A stretch of DNA of 64,000 bases from NCBI RefSeq assembly GCF_003952525.1, contig NZ_CP034451.1, positions 1,860,001-1,924,000 on the forward strand, in the 5' to 3' direction. Positions 1 to 9,277 of this stretch are shown here, piece by piece. Every line of letters begins with the position of its first letter. The stretch's first letter is position 1. The notes below the pieces were generated by a model. The model saw only the letters and a program-made list of their open reading frames with translations, searched no databases and was not told the DNA's origin. The position numbers and the translations under genes are program-made. The DNA is from Mesorhizobium sp. M3A.F.Ca.ET.080.04.2.1 (GTDB taxonomy: Bacteria; Pseudomonadota; Alphaproteobacteria; Rhizobiales; Rhizobiaceae).

Positions 1-1099
1 TGAAGTCGGGAATCGAGGCGATCGGAACCGAAATATCATGCTTGATCGAGGCGCCTTCCGGCTTCTGGCACTCGGGCAGCACCTCGCGGAAATTCCACAA
101 GGCATCGCCCTGGGCGAGGCTTGCCGCGATCACCGCGTCGCCGACGATACCCTGCTCCAGGCCAGCCGACAGCACCTCCTCGATCAGCGCCCTGCCATCC
201 TCTTCCGAGCGGCCTGAAGAGACCTGCATCAGCACATACCATGGCCAGTCATCGGCCAGCAGACGGGTCACGCCCGGCGCGTGCCGCAGCGTGTAATCGT
301 AGGGCCGCTTGCCGATCAGTTCGAAGGCGGTGAGCGAGGCGCCCGCACGATCCGACGCCAGGGTAAAGAGCGAGAGCGCCGCCCGGGCCGACGACAGACC
401 GGCAAAGGCCACCTCCCTGCCCTTCGGCTTGGGGAAGAGTTTCAGCACCGCGGCGGTGATGACGCCGAGCGTGCCTTCAGCGCCCACGAACAGGTTCTTC
501 AAATCATAGCCGGTGTTGTCCTTCTTCAGCTTGCGCAGATCGTCGAACACCTCGCCGGTCGGCAGCACCACCTCGACGCCGAGGCAGAGCTCGCGCGCAT
601 TGCCATAGGCAAGCACGCCGGTGCCGCCGGCATTGGAAGAAAGATTACCGCCGACCTGGCAGGAGCCCTGCGCGGCAAGCGAGAGCGGAAACAGCCGCCC
701 GGCGGCGTCGGCCGCCTCCTGCAGCGTCTGCAGGATGACGCCGGCCTCGGCGGTGATGGTGTTCGACAGAACATCGATCTCGCGGATACGGTTCAGCCTC
801 GACAGCGACAGGACGATCTCGCGGCCGGACTTGTCCGGCACCTGGGCGCCCACCAGCCCGGTGTTGCCGCTCTGCGGCACGACCGGCGTTCCGCTCTCGC
901 TCGCCAGGCGCATGATGCGGCTCACTTCATCGACGCTGCCGGGCCTCAGCACCAGCGACGTCCTGCCATGCCAGAGACCGCGGCGTTCCGTGATGAAGGG
1001 CGCGATGTCGGCCTGGTCGCGCAACGCGTATTGGTCGCCGACAATGGCGGCGAAGCGAGCGACAAGGCTGGGGTCGAGATCGGAAGACTGATCGTTCAT
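1..1099 (-). CDS. FAD-binding oxidoreductase, GlcD / D-2-hydroxyacid dehydrogenase family (3' end cut by window)
   Basis: Flavin-dependent oxidation of a D-2-hydroxy acid (glycolate, D-lactate or D-2-hydroxyglutarate type) is the family role; the substrate cannot be told from sequence. I translated the reverse strand from the ATG at 1097-1099 and it stays open to the window edge for 366 codons, about three quarters of the usual ~470 residues. The FAD-binding PCMH domain is clear: PQSGNTGLVGAQ near residue 73, then GGNLSSNAGG and VGAEGTLGVIT, followed by the start of the FAD-oxidase C domain. An upstream ATG at 1105-1107 is out of frame. A 48-bp palindromic repeat ends 13 bases upstream of the start. 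tsaC-like lies 80 bp upstream on the same strand, so the two may be co-transcribed. Confidence 0.88.
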   Translation of the reverse strand, partial: MNDQSSDLDPSLVARFAAIVGDQYALRDQADIAPFITERRGLWHGRTSLVLRPGSVDEVSRIMRLASESGTPVVPQSGNTGLVGAQVPDKSGREIVLSLSRLNRIREIDVLSNTITAEAGVILQTLQEAADAAGRLFPLSLAAQGSCQVGGNLSSNAGGTGVLAYGNARELCLGVEVVLPTGEVFDDLRKLKKDNTGYDLKNLFVGAEGTLGVITAAVLKLFPKPKGREVAFAGLSSARAALSLFTLASDRAGASLTAFELIGKRPYDYTLRHAPGVTRLLADDWPWYVLMQVSSGRSEEDGRALIEEVLSAGLEQGIVGDAVIAASLAQGDALWNFREVLPECQKPEGASIKHDISVPIASIPDF

Positions 1100-1112
1100 G
1101 AGGCATGAACCT

Positions 1113-1160
1113 AGAGCAATTCCAGGAAAAGTGTGAAGCAGTTTCCGTCCGGAATTGCGT
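1113..1160 (-). repeat. Family A palindromic repeat, copy 1
   Basis: Intergenic element bounded by AGAGCAATTCCAGG on the left and CCGTCCGGAATTGCGT on the right; read on the minus strand it begins GCAATTCCGGACGG and ends CCTGGAATTGCTC. The arms are partly complementary and can fold into one long hairpin. Related copies lie at 10590, 17462, 31415 (half) and 42862. It sits in the leader of the FAD oxidase gene. Confidence 0.75.
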
Positions 1161-1178
1161 CAAATCAATGAGATAGGC

Positions 1179-2162
1179 TCAGCCTGTCTTGTCACGCGGG
1201 GCGGCGGCGCGCGACAACCGGTCGTTGATCGCCTCACCGAGGCCGTCGAACGGGATCGGCTCGACGGCGATGGCCGCGGCGCCGCTGCGGTCGAGCGCCT
1301 GCATATGGGCGAACAGATTGGTGGCCGCCTCGCGCAGGTCGCCAGTCTCGGAAAGATTGCGCACCGCCACGGCGTGCTGCCAGCCTTCGGCGCGGGTGGC
1401 GCCGAAGGCGAGCAGCGCTTCGCCGCCGGCGATCTGCCGCACGTTGAGCCGCACCGATGCGCCCGGCGCGTAGTGCGAGGCGAGCATGCCCGGCGCCTCG
1501 ATGCCGGCGGCGCCGCGTAGCAGTTTCGCGCCGGCAATGGCTTCGATCTCCTCGGCGGCAATGCCGCCGGGCCGCAACAGCCGCACCGTGCCGTCCTCCA
1601 CTTTGACGATCGTCGATTCCAGCCCCACCGGCGTGGCGCCGCCATCGACCACCAGCTTGATCTTCTCGCCCAGATCGGCAGCGACGGCTTGCGCCGTGGT
1701 GGCGCTGATCCTGCCGGAGGAATTGGCGCTGGGGGCAGCGAGCGGCCGGCCGAGCCTCGCGATCAGCTCGCCGCCGAAGCCCCTCGGCATGCGCAGGGCA
1801 ATCGTGTCCAGCCCAGCCGTGGCTAGCGGATGGATGCCGTTTTCCGAGCGTTGCGGCAGCACCAGCGTCAGCGGTCCGGGCCAGAATGCCTCAGCCAGCC
1901 TCGTCGACAGCGGGTCGAGGACCGCGATGCGGGTTGCCATGGCGAGATCGGCGACATGGGCGATCAGCGGATTGAAGCGCGGACGGCCCTTGGCTTCGAA
2001 AATGCGCGCCACGCCAACGCCACTGGTAGCGTCGCCCGCCAGCCCATAGACGGTCTCGGTCGGGATGGCGACGACGTCGCCGCCTTCCAGCAGCGCCAGC
2101 GCCTGCTCCATCGCCTGGCCAACGTCAACTATCTCAGCCAATTCGCCACCAATCGTGAACAT
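1179..2162 (-). CDS. L-threonylcarbamoyladenylate synthase, Sua5-type (TsaC/Sua5/YrdC family)
   Basis: Makes threonylcarbamoyl-AMP from threonine, bicarbonate and ATP, the first step of the t6A37 modification of ANN-decoding tRNAs. The 327-residue protein has the YrdC core at residues about 15-200, with the ETVYGLAGDA motif near residue 37, KGRPRFNPLIAHV near 62 and the SAPSANSSG motif. The length fits the long Sua5 form with a C-terminal Sua5 domain (about residues 215-315) rather than the short 190-residue TsaC. The ATG at 2162 is the first of the frame. It is oriented away from the divergent secreted-protein gene at 2327 and towards the FAD oxidase gene downstream. Confidence 0.95.
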   Translation of the reverse strand: MFTIGGELAEIVDVGQAMEQALALLEGGDVVAIPTETVYGLAGDATSGVGVARIFEAKGRPRFNPLIAHVADLAMATRIAVLDPLSTRLAEAFWPGPLTLVLPQRSENGIHPLATAGLDTIALRMPRGFGGELIARLGRPLAAPSANSSGRISATTAQAVAADLGEKIKLVVDGGATPVGLESTIVKVEDGTVRLLRPGGIAAEEIEAIAGAKLLRGAAGIEAPGMLASHYAPGASVRLNVRQIAGGEALLAFGATRAEGWQHAVAVRNLSETGDLREAATNLFAHMQALDRSGAAAIAVEPIPFDGLGEAINDRLSRAAAPRDKTG

Positions 2163-2326
2163 GCCGGTCCCGTAATACGGCGAGGAATATGGGGCAAGGT
2201 CAGGCGTTGGCGAATTATCAATTCCTAAAATGCTATCTTTCCGTGCAAGCCGGCATCAACGCACCGGCGTTACAGTTGGTTTGCTGTTGTTGGATTGGGT
2301 TTCCGTCGTTGCGGGCTGGGTTGGTC

Positions 2327-2845
2327 ATGGTGTCAGCGCGTATCCTGGGGGTGGTTGGTGCCGGCCTGGTGGCCATGATGGGCGGGGCGCAAGCCTCGTC
2401 CATCATCCGGCTCGAAGCCTCGACTTCGACGCCCTCCATCATTCGGCTGGAGGCGCTCGAGCCGGGCAAGCTATCGTCCGCGGTGACGCCGTCCGTCGTG
2501 GCGCTCGGCGATGCCGCGCCGGCGGTGAGCAACGAGAAGGTCGCGGCCATCCCCGCAAAGCCGAGGCACGGCACGCAGGCCCCGATGATCATTCGCGGCG
2601 GCGTCGTCGGCGGCGCCTTTGCCACGCCCGCGCCCGCCACGTCGGCAAAAACCGATGCGCCCGCAACCGAACCTGCCGACGGCAGCACGCCGGCAACGCC
2701 TTCCAACGGAACTGCGGCCGCGGCACCCAACAGCGACAGCAGGGCGACGGCGGCCGACAAGACCGCGAGCGACGGCGCGCAGCAGCAGCCGCAGGCGACA
2801 CCGCAGAAAGCTCCGAAACTGCCGGCCAACGGCAAGGCGATGTAG
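2327..2845 (+). CDS. Predicted secreted protein with SIIRLEA repeats, unknown function
   Basis: I do not recognise a family. From the ATG at 2327 the product is 172 residues. It starts with a signal peptide (MVSARILGVVGAGLVAMM followed by GGAQA-S), then two copies of SIIRLEA separated by a short STSTP linker, then a low-complexity tail rich in Ala, Thr, Pro, Ser and Gln. A related PMIIRGG stretch follows about 60 residues later. The composition suggests an exported, disordered cell-envelope protein. In-frame starts further upstream (2189) would add a cysteine-rich stretch without a plausible signal peptide, so the start at 2327 is preferred; the ribosome binding site is weak. It is convergent with glyS. 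Confidence 0.6.
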   Translation: MVSARILGVVGAGLVAMMGGAQASSIIRLEASTSTPSIIRLEALEPGKLSSAVTPSVVALGDAAPAVSNEKVAAIPAKPRHGTQAPMIIRGGVVGGAFATPAPATSAKTDAPATEPADGSTPATPSNGTAAAAPNSDSRATAADKTASDGAQQQPQATPQKAPKLPANGKAM

Positions 2846-2914
2846 GCTGTCCGGCGACGCCGGGCCAACGGCCAGACGTCGATCGAACCGGCGCTTGTTA
2901 CTCTGCGAGCAGCG

Positions 2915-5272
2915 TCAGCCGACGATTTTCGAGAAGTCGGCGACCTGGTCGGTGGCGGCGCGGATGCGGGCGAGCAGCGCCAGGCGGTTGGCGCGCACGG
3001 CCTGATCCTCATCATTCACGAGAACGCGTTCAAAGAATGAATCAACGGGCTCACGCAGCGCGCTAAGCGCCAGCATGGCGGCGGAAAAATCTTCGTTTTG
3101 AATCGCTTGGCCGGCTTCCTTCTCGGCTTGATTCACCGCTGCAAACAGGGATTTTTCGGCGTCTTCCCGGAACAGAGCCGGCTCAACAGCCTCGGCGACC
3201 AGCGTTTTCTTCCTCTCCTCGGCGGCCAGGATGTTGGCCGCGCGCTTGGTGCCGGCGAGCAGGTTCCTGCCGTCCTCGGTGTCGAGAAAGGAGCCGAGCG
3301 CCTCGACGCGGCGCACGATCTGCAGGAGGTCGTCATTCGCCGATTGGCTAATCTCCCCTCCTACGGGGGAGATTGGGCGCGAGCCCGCCGACAACACCGC
3401 ATCAATCAGATCATATCGTGCACCCTGGTCGCGGAGATAGACTTTCAGGCGGTCATGGAAGAAGGCGAGCAGGTCCGAAACTTGCCCGTCGCCGGCGGGG
3501 AAGTTTGCGAAAGCCCTCCCGAAGATGGAAGTCAGAGATACGCGAATGCGGTTCTCGATGAGAATCCTGACCACACCAAGCGCCGCTCTGCGCAAGGCGA
3601 ACGGATCCTTGCTGCCGGTCGGCTTCTCGTCGATGGCCCAGAAGCCAGTCAACGTGTCGAGCTTGTCGGCCAGCGCGACGGCAACCGACACTGGATCGGT
3701 CGGCACGCGGTCGGACGGGCCTTGCGGCTTGTAGTGCTCCTCGGCGGCTGCGGCGACGGACGGATGCTCCCCCTGCAGCAGTGCATATTTGCGACCCATG
3801 GCGCCCTGCAGTTCCGGAAATTCGCCGACCACCTCGGTCTGCAGGTCGGCCTTGGCCAGCACCGCGGCGCGGGCTACGAGCGCCGTAATCTCTCCCCTTG
3901 AGGGGGAGATGTCGCCGAAGGCGACAGAGGGGGTCGCCTCGCGTGAAGCGCCAACGTCCTCGTCCTTCAAGGGGCCAGAATAGGTCGCGCCAGCCGAAGC
4001 GACCCCCTCTGGCCTGCCGGCCATCTCCCCCTCGAGGGGGGAGATCGACTTCGCCACGATCGGCGCCAGTTCTTCCGCCAACCGCTTGATCCGCTCAACG
4101 CGCTCCCCTTGCGTGCCAAGCTTGGCGTGGAAGGTCACGTTGAGATGATCGAGGCGCGCCATGCGCTGGTCGAGCGGCTTGTTCAAATCCAGACCGAACT
4201 TCTTCGCGGAAGGCTCGAGCCCAGCGAGATCCGGCAGGTCGCCCTGGTCGGTCTTCCAGAAATAAAGCGCGTCGGAGAGGCGCGCCCGCACCACCTTGCC
4301 GTTGCCATGCGCGATCTCCCTGCCGCCATCCGTCGCTTCGATGTTGGCGGTCAGGATGAAGCGGCTGGAAAGGTCTTCGGCCGCGCCTTGCGGTCGGGTG
4401 ACGAAACATTTCTGGTTGGCGCGGATGGTGAGGCGGATGACCTCGGCCGGAATGGTGAGAAAATCCTGTTCGAACTCGCCCATCAGCACGACCGGCCATT
4501 CGACCAGGCCTGAGACTTCCTCCAGCAGGCCTTCGTCCTCGACGAGGTCGAGGCCATTGGCGAAGGCGATGTTGCGGGCGTCGGCCAGAATGATCTCCTT
4601 GCGGCGATCGGCATCGAGCACGACCTTGGCCGCCTCCAGCTTCATCACATAGTCGTCGAAACGGCGCACGGTGATGGCGCCGGGCGCATGGAAGCGGTGG
4701 CCGTAGGTGACGTTGCCGGCGCGAATGCCGTCGATCTCGAAATCGACCACCACCGGCTCCTCGGTCTCCGGGCCGAAGGTGCAGACGATCGACTGCAGCG
4801 GCCGCACCCAGCGCAGCGAGCCGGGCTTGGCCGAGGCCGGTCCCCAGCGCATCGATTTCGGCCAGGGAAAGCCACGGATGATGCCCGGCACCAGCTCGGC
4901 GATGATTTCATCGGCCGCCCTGCCCGGTTTCGAGATGTGGGCGACGTAGAAATCGCCCTTCTTGGGATCGGAGTGGACGTGCGCCTCGGCGAGCGAGGCA
5001 AGGCCGGCCTTGCGCAGGAAGCCTTGCACCGCCTGCTCCGGCGCCGTCGTCGAGGGGCCCTTGATCTCCTCGCGGATGTCTTTCGAGCGCGCGGTCAGTC
5101 CGCGGATGTCGAGCGCCAGGCGCCGTGGCGTCCAGTATTCGCGCGCCGCCTCATAGGTCAGACCGGCCTCGACCAGCCCGTCGGTCAGCAGCTTGCGAAG
5201 ATCGCCAGCCGCCTTGCGCTGCATGCGGGCGGGTATTTCCTCGGAGCGAAGTTCGAGAAGCAAGTCGGGCAT
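2915..5272 (-). CDS. glyS: Glycyl-tRNA synthetase beta subunit, with in-frame repeat insertions
   Basis: Beta subunit of the alpha2-beta2 class II glycyl-tRNA synthetase; it recognises tRNA(Gly) and is needed for charging. The start at 5272 gives the canonical N-terminus [18 protein letters not shown]; longer in-frame starts reach into the upstream leader repeat. At 785 residues it is longer than the usual ~690-730. The excess is explained by two insertions: residues about 410-462 (from a long palindromic element at 3887-4045) between [10 protein letters not shown] and [16 protein letters not shown], and a short one near residues 633-641 (element 3351-3373) before [15 protein letters not shown]. 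The frame stays open through both. The family core ([18 protein letters not shown] and YALLQGE regions, C-terminal DALR-like domain) is intact. glyQ lies upstream on the same strand. Confidence 0.96.
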   Translation of the reverse strand: MPDLLLELRSEEIPARMQRKAAGDLRKLLTDGLVEAGLTYEAAREYWTPRRLALDIRGLTARSKDIREEIKGPSTTAPEQAVQGFLRKAGLASLAEAHVHSDPKKGDFYVAHISKPGRAADEIIAELVPGIIRGFPWPKSMRWGPASAKPGSLRWVRPLQSIVCTFGPETEEPVVVDFEIDGIRAGNVTYGHRFHAPGAITVRRFDDYVMKLEAAKVVLDADRRKEIILADARNIAFANGLDLVEDEGLLEEVSGLVEWPVVLMGEFEQDFLTIPAEVIRLTIRANQKCFVTRPQGAAEDLSSRFILTANIEATDGGREIAHGNGKVVRARLSDALYFWKTDQGDLPDLAGLEPSAKKFGLDLNKPLDQRMARLDHLNVTFHAKLGTQGERVERIKRLAEELAPIVAKSISPLEGEMAGRPEGVASAGATYSGPLKDEDVGASREATPSVAFGDISPSRGEITALVARAAVLAKADLQTEVVGEFPELQGAMGRKYALLQGEHPSVAAAAEEHYKPQGPSDRVPTDPVSVAVALADKLDTLTGFWAIDEKPTGSKDPFALRRAALGVVRILIENRIRVSLTSIFGRAFANFPAGDGQVSDLLAFFHDRLKVYLRDQGARYDLIDAVLSAGSRPISPVGGEISQSANDDLLQIVRRVEALGSFLDTEDGRNLLAGTKRAANILAAEERKKTLVAEAVEPALFREDAEKSLFAAVNQAEKEAGQAIQNEDFSAAMLALSALREPVDSFFERVLVNDEDQAVRANRLALLARIRAATDQVADFSKIVG
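3351..3373. repeat. Family B short palindrome inside glyS
   Basis: ATCTCCCCTCC-TA-CGGGGGAGAT is a near-perfect hairpin that matches the terminal arms of the longer family B elements (ATCTCCCCC...GGGGGAGAT). It encodes ISPVGGEI in frame within GlyS. Confidence 0.75.
3887..4045. repeat. Family B long palindromic element inside glyS
   Basis: Both ends are small hairpins (CTCCCCTTGAGGGGGAGAT at the left, ATCTCCCCCTCGAGGGGGGAGAT at the right). Inner inverted arms follow: GACAGAGGGGGTCGC... pairs with ...GCGACCCCCTCTGGC. The core contains CGCGTGAAGCGCCAACGTCCT, which recurs with one change in the intergenic copy at 18323. The element is 159 bp, a multiple of three, and is read through as part of GlyS. 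Confidence 0.8.
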
Positions 5273-5285
5273 TGGTTGGCTCCCT

Positions 5286-5308
5286 ACCCTCCCCTCGATG
5301 GGGAGGGT
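5286..5308. repeat. Short GC palindrome in the glyS leader
   Basis: ACCCTCCCC-TCGA-TGGGGAGGGT is a perfect hairpin 13 bp upstream of the glyS start. It resembles a single terminal arm of family B. In the mRNA it would form a stable stem just ahead of the ribosome binding region. Confidence 0.55.
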
Positions 5309-5733
5309 CGGCGCGCGGCGCCGGTGGATCGTGAATGCGCGGGAAATAGCAACTCGGCTGGCCGCTGTCACCCTGCCTGCCGATCGCAAGTCGGAGCTAT
5401 TTCAGGAAATTATCAGGTCTTTGTCGGGACCGAGCCGACCCACCCGTCCTAAGAAGCAGAAATCCCATGAACCGAACGCGGCGCTGAAGCGACCAACGCT
5501 CAGGCGGAGACCTATTGGCTGAACGACGATGACGAAGGCATCGAGAACCCTGCAGATCCTGGCGCTCAGCGCCTGCTTTGCCGCGCAGATGCATGGCGCA
5601 ATCACGATGCCGGGGATCAGGCAAGCCATGCGGACGATGGACGGCGCGGTCAGCCAAAGCGCAATCGCGACCACCGTTGAAATCGCAAGAGCGGTGTCGA
5701 CACTTAGGTCGGATCAGCGATTCCGTTAGAAGC
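5309..5733. other. glyQ-glyS intergenic stretch with two unresolved small reading frames
   Basis: This gap between glyQ and glyS holds overlapping frames on opposite strands. On the minus strand, 5674-5402 (GTG start, 90 codons) has a hydrophobic N-terminus that could be one membrane helix. On the plus strand, 5529-5729 (ATG start, 66 codons) begins with a signal-like MTKASRTLQILALSACFAA. Both have similar third-position GC and neither has a clear ribosome binding site. I cannot decide which, if either, is real, so no CDS is called. Confidence 0.4.
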
Positions 5734-6807
5734 TCAACCGCTCCAAGCCGTCAAGCCGCCAGCCTGCGTCTTCAGGAACGCCTCACCGCAGGCCTTGGCC
5801 AGGTTGCGAACGCGCAGGATGTAGCTCTGGCGCTCGGTGACGGAGATCACGCCACGCGCGTCGAGCAGGTTGAAGACATGGCTTGCCTTGATGCACTGGT
5901 CGTAGGCGGGAAAGACCATCCGATGCCCTTCTCCCCTGAGGGGAGGATGGCCGGACGAAGTCTGGCCAGGAGGGGTCACCCGCGCCGTGCTCGACGCCCT
6001 GCCGGCAGTGGCTTCTGCGAGGCCCCCCTCTGTCGGCTTCGCCGACATCTCCCCCTCTGAGGGGGAGATTGGCGCGCCGGCGGCAAGCAGCGCCTTGCAC
6101 TCGGCCTCGGCATCTTCGAAATGCCGAAGCAGCATCGCCGTGTTGGCGAATTCGAAATTGTGGCGCGAATATTCCTGTTCGGCCTGCAGGAAGACATCGC
6201 CATAGGTGACCTTCTCATCGCCCTCGCGGCCGTTGAAGTTCAAGTCGTAGACATTGTCTACGCCCTGCACATACATGGCGAGCCGCTCGAGCCCGTAGGT
6301 GAGTTCCCCCGCGACCGGCGCGCATTCGATGCCGCAGACCTGCTGGAAATAGGTGAACTGCGAGACTTCCATGCCGTCGCACCAGCACTCCCACCCAAGC
6401 CCCCAGGCACCCAGCGTGGGGCTCTCCCAGTCGTCCTCGACGAAGCGGATGTCGTGCAGCAGCGGATCGACGCCGATCGCCGCGAGCGAGCCGAGATAGA
6501 GTTCCTGCAGGTTGGGCGGATTCGGTTTCAGGATAACCTGATATTGATAATAGTGCTGGAGGCGGTTCGGGTTCTCGCCATAGCGGCCGTCCTTCGGCCG
6601 GCGCGAGGGCTGCACATAGGCCGCGTTCCAGCGTCGCGGACCGAGCGCGCGCAAGGTGGTAGCCGGGTGGAAGGTGCCGGCGCCGACTTCCATGTCGTAA
6701 GGCTGCAGGATGACGCAGCCATAGGCCGCCCAGTAATTGTGCAAGGTCAGGATCAGCCCCTGGAAGGAGCGGCTGGGATGCATGTGGGCTGGAATGTCGA
6801 CGGTCAC
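5734..6807 (-). CDS. glyQ: Glycyl-tRNA synthetase alpha subunit, with in-frame repeat insertion
   Basis: Catalytic alpha subunit of alpha2-beta2 glycyl-tRNA synthetase. Class II landmarks are clear: [71 protein letters not shown] and [12 protein letters not shown]. The GTG at 6807 has GAGG five bases upstream and gives 357 residues; the ATG at 6783 (MHPSRSF) is the alternative. Usual length is ~300. The extra ~48 residues (about 246-293) come from a palindromic element at 5929-6070, in the loop before [22 protein letters not shown]. All catalytic motifs lie upstream of it, so the enzyme is probably functional. glyS is downstream on the same strand. Confidence 0.96.
   Translation of the reverse strand: MTVDIPAHMHPSRSFQGLILTLHNYWAAYGCVILQPYDMEVGAGTFHPATTLRALGPRRWNAAYVQPSRRPKDGRYGENPNRLQHYYQYQVILKPNPPNLQELYLGSLAAIGVDPLLHDIRFVEDDWESPTLGAWGLGWECWCDGMEVSQFTYFQQVCGIECAPVAGELTYGLERLAMYVQGVDNVYDLNFNGREGDEKVTYGDVFLQAEQEYSRHNFEFANTAMLLRHFEDAEAECKALLAAGAPISPSEGEMSAKPTEGGLAEATAGRASSTARVTPPGQTSSGHPPLRGEGHRMVFPAYDQCIKASHVFNLLDARGVISVTERQSYILRVRNLAKACGEAFLKTQAGGLTAWSG
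5929..6070. repeat. Family B long palindromic element inside glyQ
   Basis: The ends are hairpins (CTTCTCCCCTGAGGGGAGGA at the left, ATCTCCCCCTCTGAGGGGGAGAT at the right), with inner arms AGGAGGGGTCACC and GGCCCCCCTCTGTCGGC. The translated part reads ISPSEGEM...PPLRGEG, which resembles the ISPLEGEM...ISPSRGEI stretch encoded by the element in glyS. Confidence 0.78.
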
Positions 6808-6976
6808 GGCGGCCTCGGAAAGCGCAGGATTGGGCCTTTCCCTAGTTGCCGGGCCGGCGAGCGTCAAGGCAGCGCCCTGCGTCGCATCGCGGAGAACGCT
6901 TTGCCGGCGGCTGGCCCATCGCCGGGCGCCCACGCTGGCCGTTTGCTCGCGCGAGCCGCACGATAGAGGTTTCGCC

Positions 6977-7438
6977 ATGTCCAGCCAACTTACCGTCCGC
7001 CCCGTTGTCCGGCAGGACTATGAACAGTGGCTGCCGCCATGGAATGGCTACAACGCCTTCTACGGCCGCACGGGCGAGACGGCGCTTGCCGGCGAGATCA
7101 CGCAAATGACCTGGTCACGCTTCTTCGATGCCTATGAGCCCGTCCACGCGCTGGTGACCGAGTGCGATGGCGTGCTTCTCGGCCTCGTCCACTATCTCTA
7201 CCACCGCTCGACCACTGCGATCGCGCCGAGCTGCTACCTGCAGGATCTTTTCACATCGCAGACGGCGCGGGGCCAAGGCGTCGGCAGGGCACTGATCGAA
7301 AGCGTGTACCAGCGCGCCCGAGCCGCTGGCGCAAACCGCGTGTACTGGCAGACGCACGAAACCAACCAGACCGCGATGCAACTCTATGACAGGATCGGGG
7401 AACGCTCGGGCTTCATCGTCTACCGAAAGCTGTTCTGA
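6977..7438 (+). CDS. GNAT family N-acetyltransferase
   Basis: Probable acetyl-CoA-dependent N-acetyltransferase; acceptor unknown. At 153 residues it is one GNAT domain. The acetyl-CoA loop is seen as [13 protein letters not shown] near residue 95, followed by the typical [20 protein letters not shown] motif and a C-terminal beta strand ([10 protein letters not shown]). The start at 6977 has AGAGG eight bases upstream; the longer in-frame start at 6737 runs antisense through glyQ and is rejected. The gene is divergent from glyQ and is followed by a hairpin at 7459. Confidence 0.92.
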   Translation: MSSQLTVRPVVRQDYEQWLPPWNGYNAFYGRTGETALAGEITQMTWSRFFDAYEPVHALVTECDGVLLGLVHYLYHRSTTAIAPSCYLQDLFTSQTARGQGVGRALIESVYQRARAAGANRVYWQTHETNQTAMQLYDRIGERSGFIVYRKLF

Positions 7439-7458
7439 AGGAGCCGCTGAAGAAATTA

Positions 7459-7481
7459 CGGGGCCCGAAGGCCCCGCAAAA
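7459..7481. terminator. Hairpin between convergent GNAT and TPR genes
   Basis: CGGGGCC-CGAA-GGCCCCG followed by CAAAAAC on the plus strand. On the minus strand the loop is TTCG, an extra-stable tetraloop, followed by TAATTTCTT. It is likely a shared transcription stop for the two converging genes. Confidence 0.65.
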
Positions 7482-7501
7482 ACTTGATGATTGAAAAGGC
7501 C

Positions 7502-9277
7502 TCAGCCTTTCGGCGCCGGAGGCGGCACCGGCTTGACCTTCGGGGTTTCCTGCGCGGTGTTGGACTCGATCGGCGGCAGGCCGTTGAGCAGCTTCTGCTG
7601 CAAAGTCGCGAGCACATCCGGATCGGGCTTGAGATCGCGCGCCTGGGCCCACTGATAGGTGGCCTCCAGCTTGCGGCCGACACGCCAGTAGGCATCGCCG
7701 AGATGGTCGTTGAGGACGGGATCTTCCGGCTTCAGCGACACGGCCCGTTCCATCTCGCGCACGGCATCGTCGAAGCGGCCGAGGCGGAAATAAGCCCAAC
7801 CCAGCGAATCGACGATGTAGCCGTCACTCGGCCGCAGATCCGCGGCCTTCTGGATCATCGCCAGCCCTTCCTTGAGGTTCATGTTCATGTCGACCCAGGA
7901 ATAGCCGAGATAGTTCAGCACCTGGGGCTGGTCGGGCTGCAGTTCCAGCGCTTTGCGGAAATTCGGCTCCGCCTTCGGCCATTCCTTCAGCCGCTCATAG
8001 GCGATGCCGCGCTGGTAGAAGATGTTCCAATTGGCGGCGGTCGGCGTCTTCAGTGCCTCGGCGGCCTTGTCATAGAGATTGGCGGCCGAGCGGTAATCCT
8101 CCTTCGAGGCATAGACGCCGCCGAGCGCCAGATAGGCGCGCATGTCCTGCGGATGCTTGTCGAGGAACGCCTTGAGATGGGCGATCGCCTCTTCATGCCG
8201 GTCGAGATCGGCGAGGTTGAGGCCGAGTTGCAGGTCCGACACTTCCTTAAGCGGAGAGGACGCGGGAATGCGGCTGTAGAGCGCGATTGCACTCTCGCCG
8301 TCCTTCAGCTGCTCGGCGACGGCGGCGAGCTGCACCAGGGCGGCATCACTGTCGGGCTTGAGCGCCAGCGCGAATTGCAGGTAGAGCCGCACGAAAGGCT
8401 CGCCGCCGCCCCGGTTCAGCGCGGTTGCGAGGTCAAGCAGGATCTCCGATGCGCCATCCGACGGACCGGCGACCAGCGGCTCGATCTTGTCGCCCTTCTT
8501 GATCCGGTCGCGCAGCACCGTGATCTCAAGCTTGCCGGGTGCAAAGGCTTCGGCCTGGTCGAGCACCGAAAGCGCCTTTGCCTTGTCGCCCTTGCGGGCG
8601 AGGAAGGAGGCATAGGCCTGGGCATTGCGCATCCAGGTTTCGGGCGCGGAACCGCCGGCGGCGGTGTCGGCCAGGGTCGCGGCATAGATCTCGTCGGCCT
8701 TCGCGGATTGGCCCGAAATGTCGGCGATCAGGGCGCGATGGAAGGACTTGAACAGGCCGAACCAGTCCGGCCCCTTGAGCTTGTCGATGGATGCCATCGC
8801 CTCCGAGGCGTCGCCCGCACCTTGCTTGGCCCAGCCGTCCATGACGCCGGAGAGCAGCCGGTCGAGGTCGGATTCGACCGCCAGCTTCAGCCAGTATTGG
8901 GCCTTGGCAAAATCCTTCTTGTGAAAGGAATCGACCGCGAGTGCCATGCGCGAGAAGCGCTCGACATCGGGCACCTCCTTGAGCTTGTCGGCATAGACCA
9001 GGGATTCCTCGAAGCGGCCTTGCGCGATCAGCGCCAGCATCAGGCTCTGCTGCAGTTCCGTGTCACTGGGAGCAAAAGCCAGCGCCTGCTTGTAATAGGC
9101 GATGGCATTGTCGAGATCGTTGTCGCTTTCGGCGATGTGGGCGGCGAGATACGCGCCTGAGAAAGACGTGATCTGGACCGGCTGGGCGGTCTGCTTGGCC
9201 TGGGCCGGCACCACCGAAAGCGCCACACCCGTCAAAAATGCCAGCCTCGTCAGCCAGCCCGCACGTCCTTGCCGCAT
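7502..9277 (-). CDS. Tetratricopeptide repeat protein, predicted exported
   Basis: A 591-residue TPR solenoid. The N-terminus has a signal peptide (LTRLAFLTGVALSVVPAQA). TPR units follow from about residue 45 (DNAIAYYKQALAFAPSDTEL) to the C-terminus (VLNYLGYSWVDM..., DGYIVDSLGWAYFRLGRFDDAV), ending in a Pro/Lys-rich tail. The architecture fits the periplasmic/outer-membrane-associated TPR proteins common in Rhizobiales, probably a protein-interaction scaffold; no catalytic domain is seen. The start at 9277 is preferred because AAGGG lies six bases upstream; GTG at 9295 is the longer option. It is downstream of ispB on the same strand with a ~140 bp gap. Confidence 0.88.
   Translation of the reverse strand: MRQGRAGWLTRLAFLTGVALSVVPAQAKQTAQPVQITSFSGAYLAAHIAESDNDLDNAIAYYKQALAFAPSDTELQQSLMLALIAQGRFEESLVYADKLKEVPDVERFSRMALAVDSFHKKDFAKAQYWLKLAVESDLDRLLSGVMDGWAKQGAGDASEAMASIDKLKGPDWFGLFKSFHRALIADISGQSAKADEIYAATLADTAAGGSAPETWMRNAQAYASFLARKGDKAKALSVLDQAEAFAPGKLEITVLRDRIKKGDKIEPLVAGPSDGASEILLDLATALNRGGGEPFVRLYLQFALALKPDSDAALVQLAAVAEQLKDGESAIALYSRIPASSPLKEVSDLQLGLNLADLDRHEEAIAHLKAFLDKHPQDMRAYLALGGVYASKEDYRSAANLYDKAAEALKTPTAANWNIFYQRGIAYERLKEWPKAEPNFRKALELQPDQPQVLNYLGYSWVDMNMNLKEGLAMIQKAADLRPSDGYIVDSLGWAYFRLGRFDDAVREMERAVSLKPEDPVLNDHLGDAYWRVGRKLEATYQWAQARDLKPDPDVLATLQQKLLNGLPPIESNTAQETPKVKPVPPPAPKG

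Noticed and set aside
7484..9160. A 558-codon plus-strand open frame antisense to the TPR gene
   Set aside because: High-GC shadow frame; translation is Arg/Gly/Leu-rich without domains, while the minus strand has clear TPR repeats and a signal peptide.
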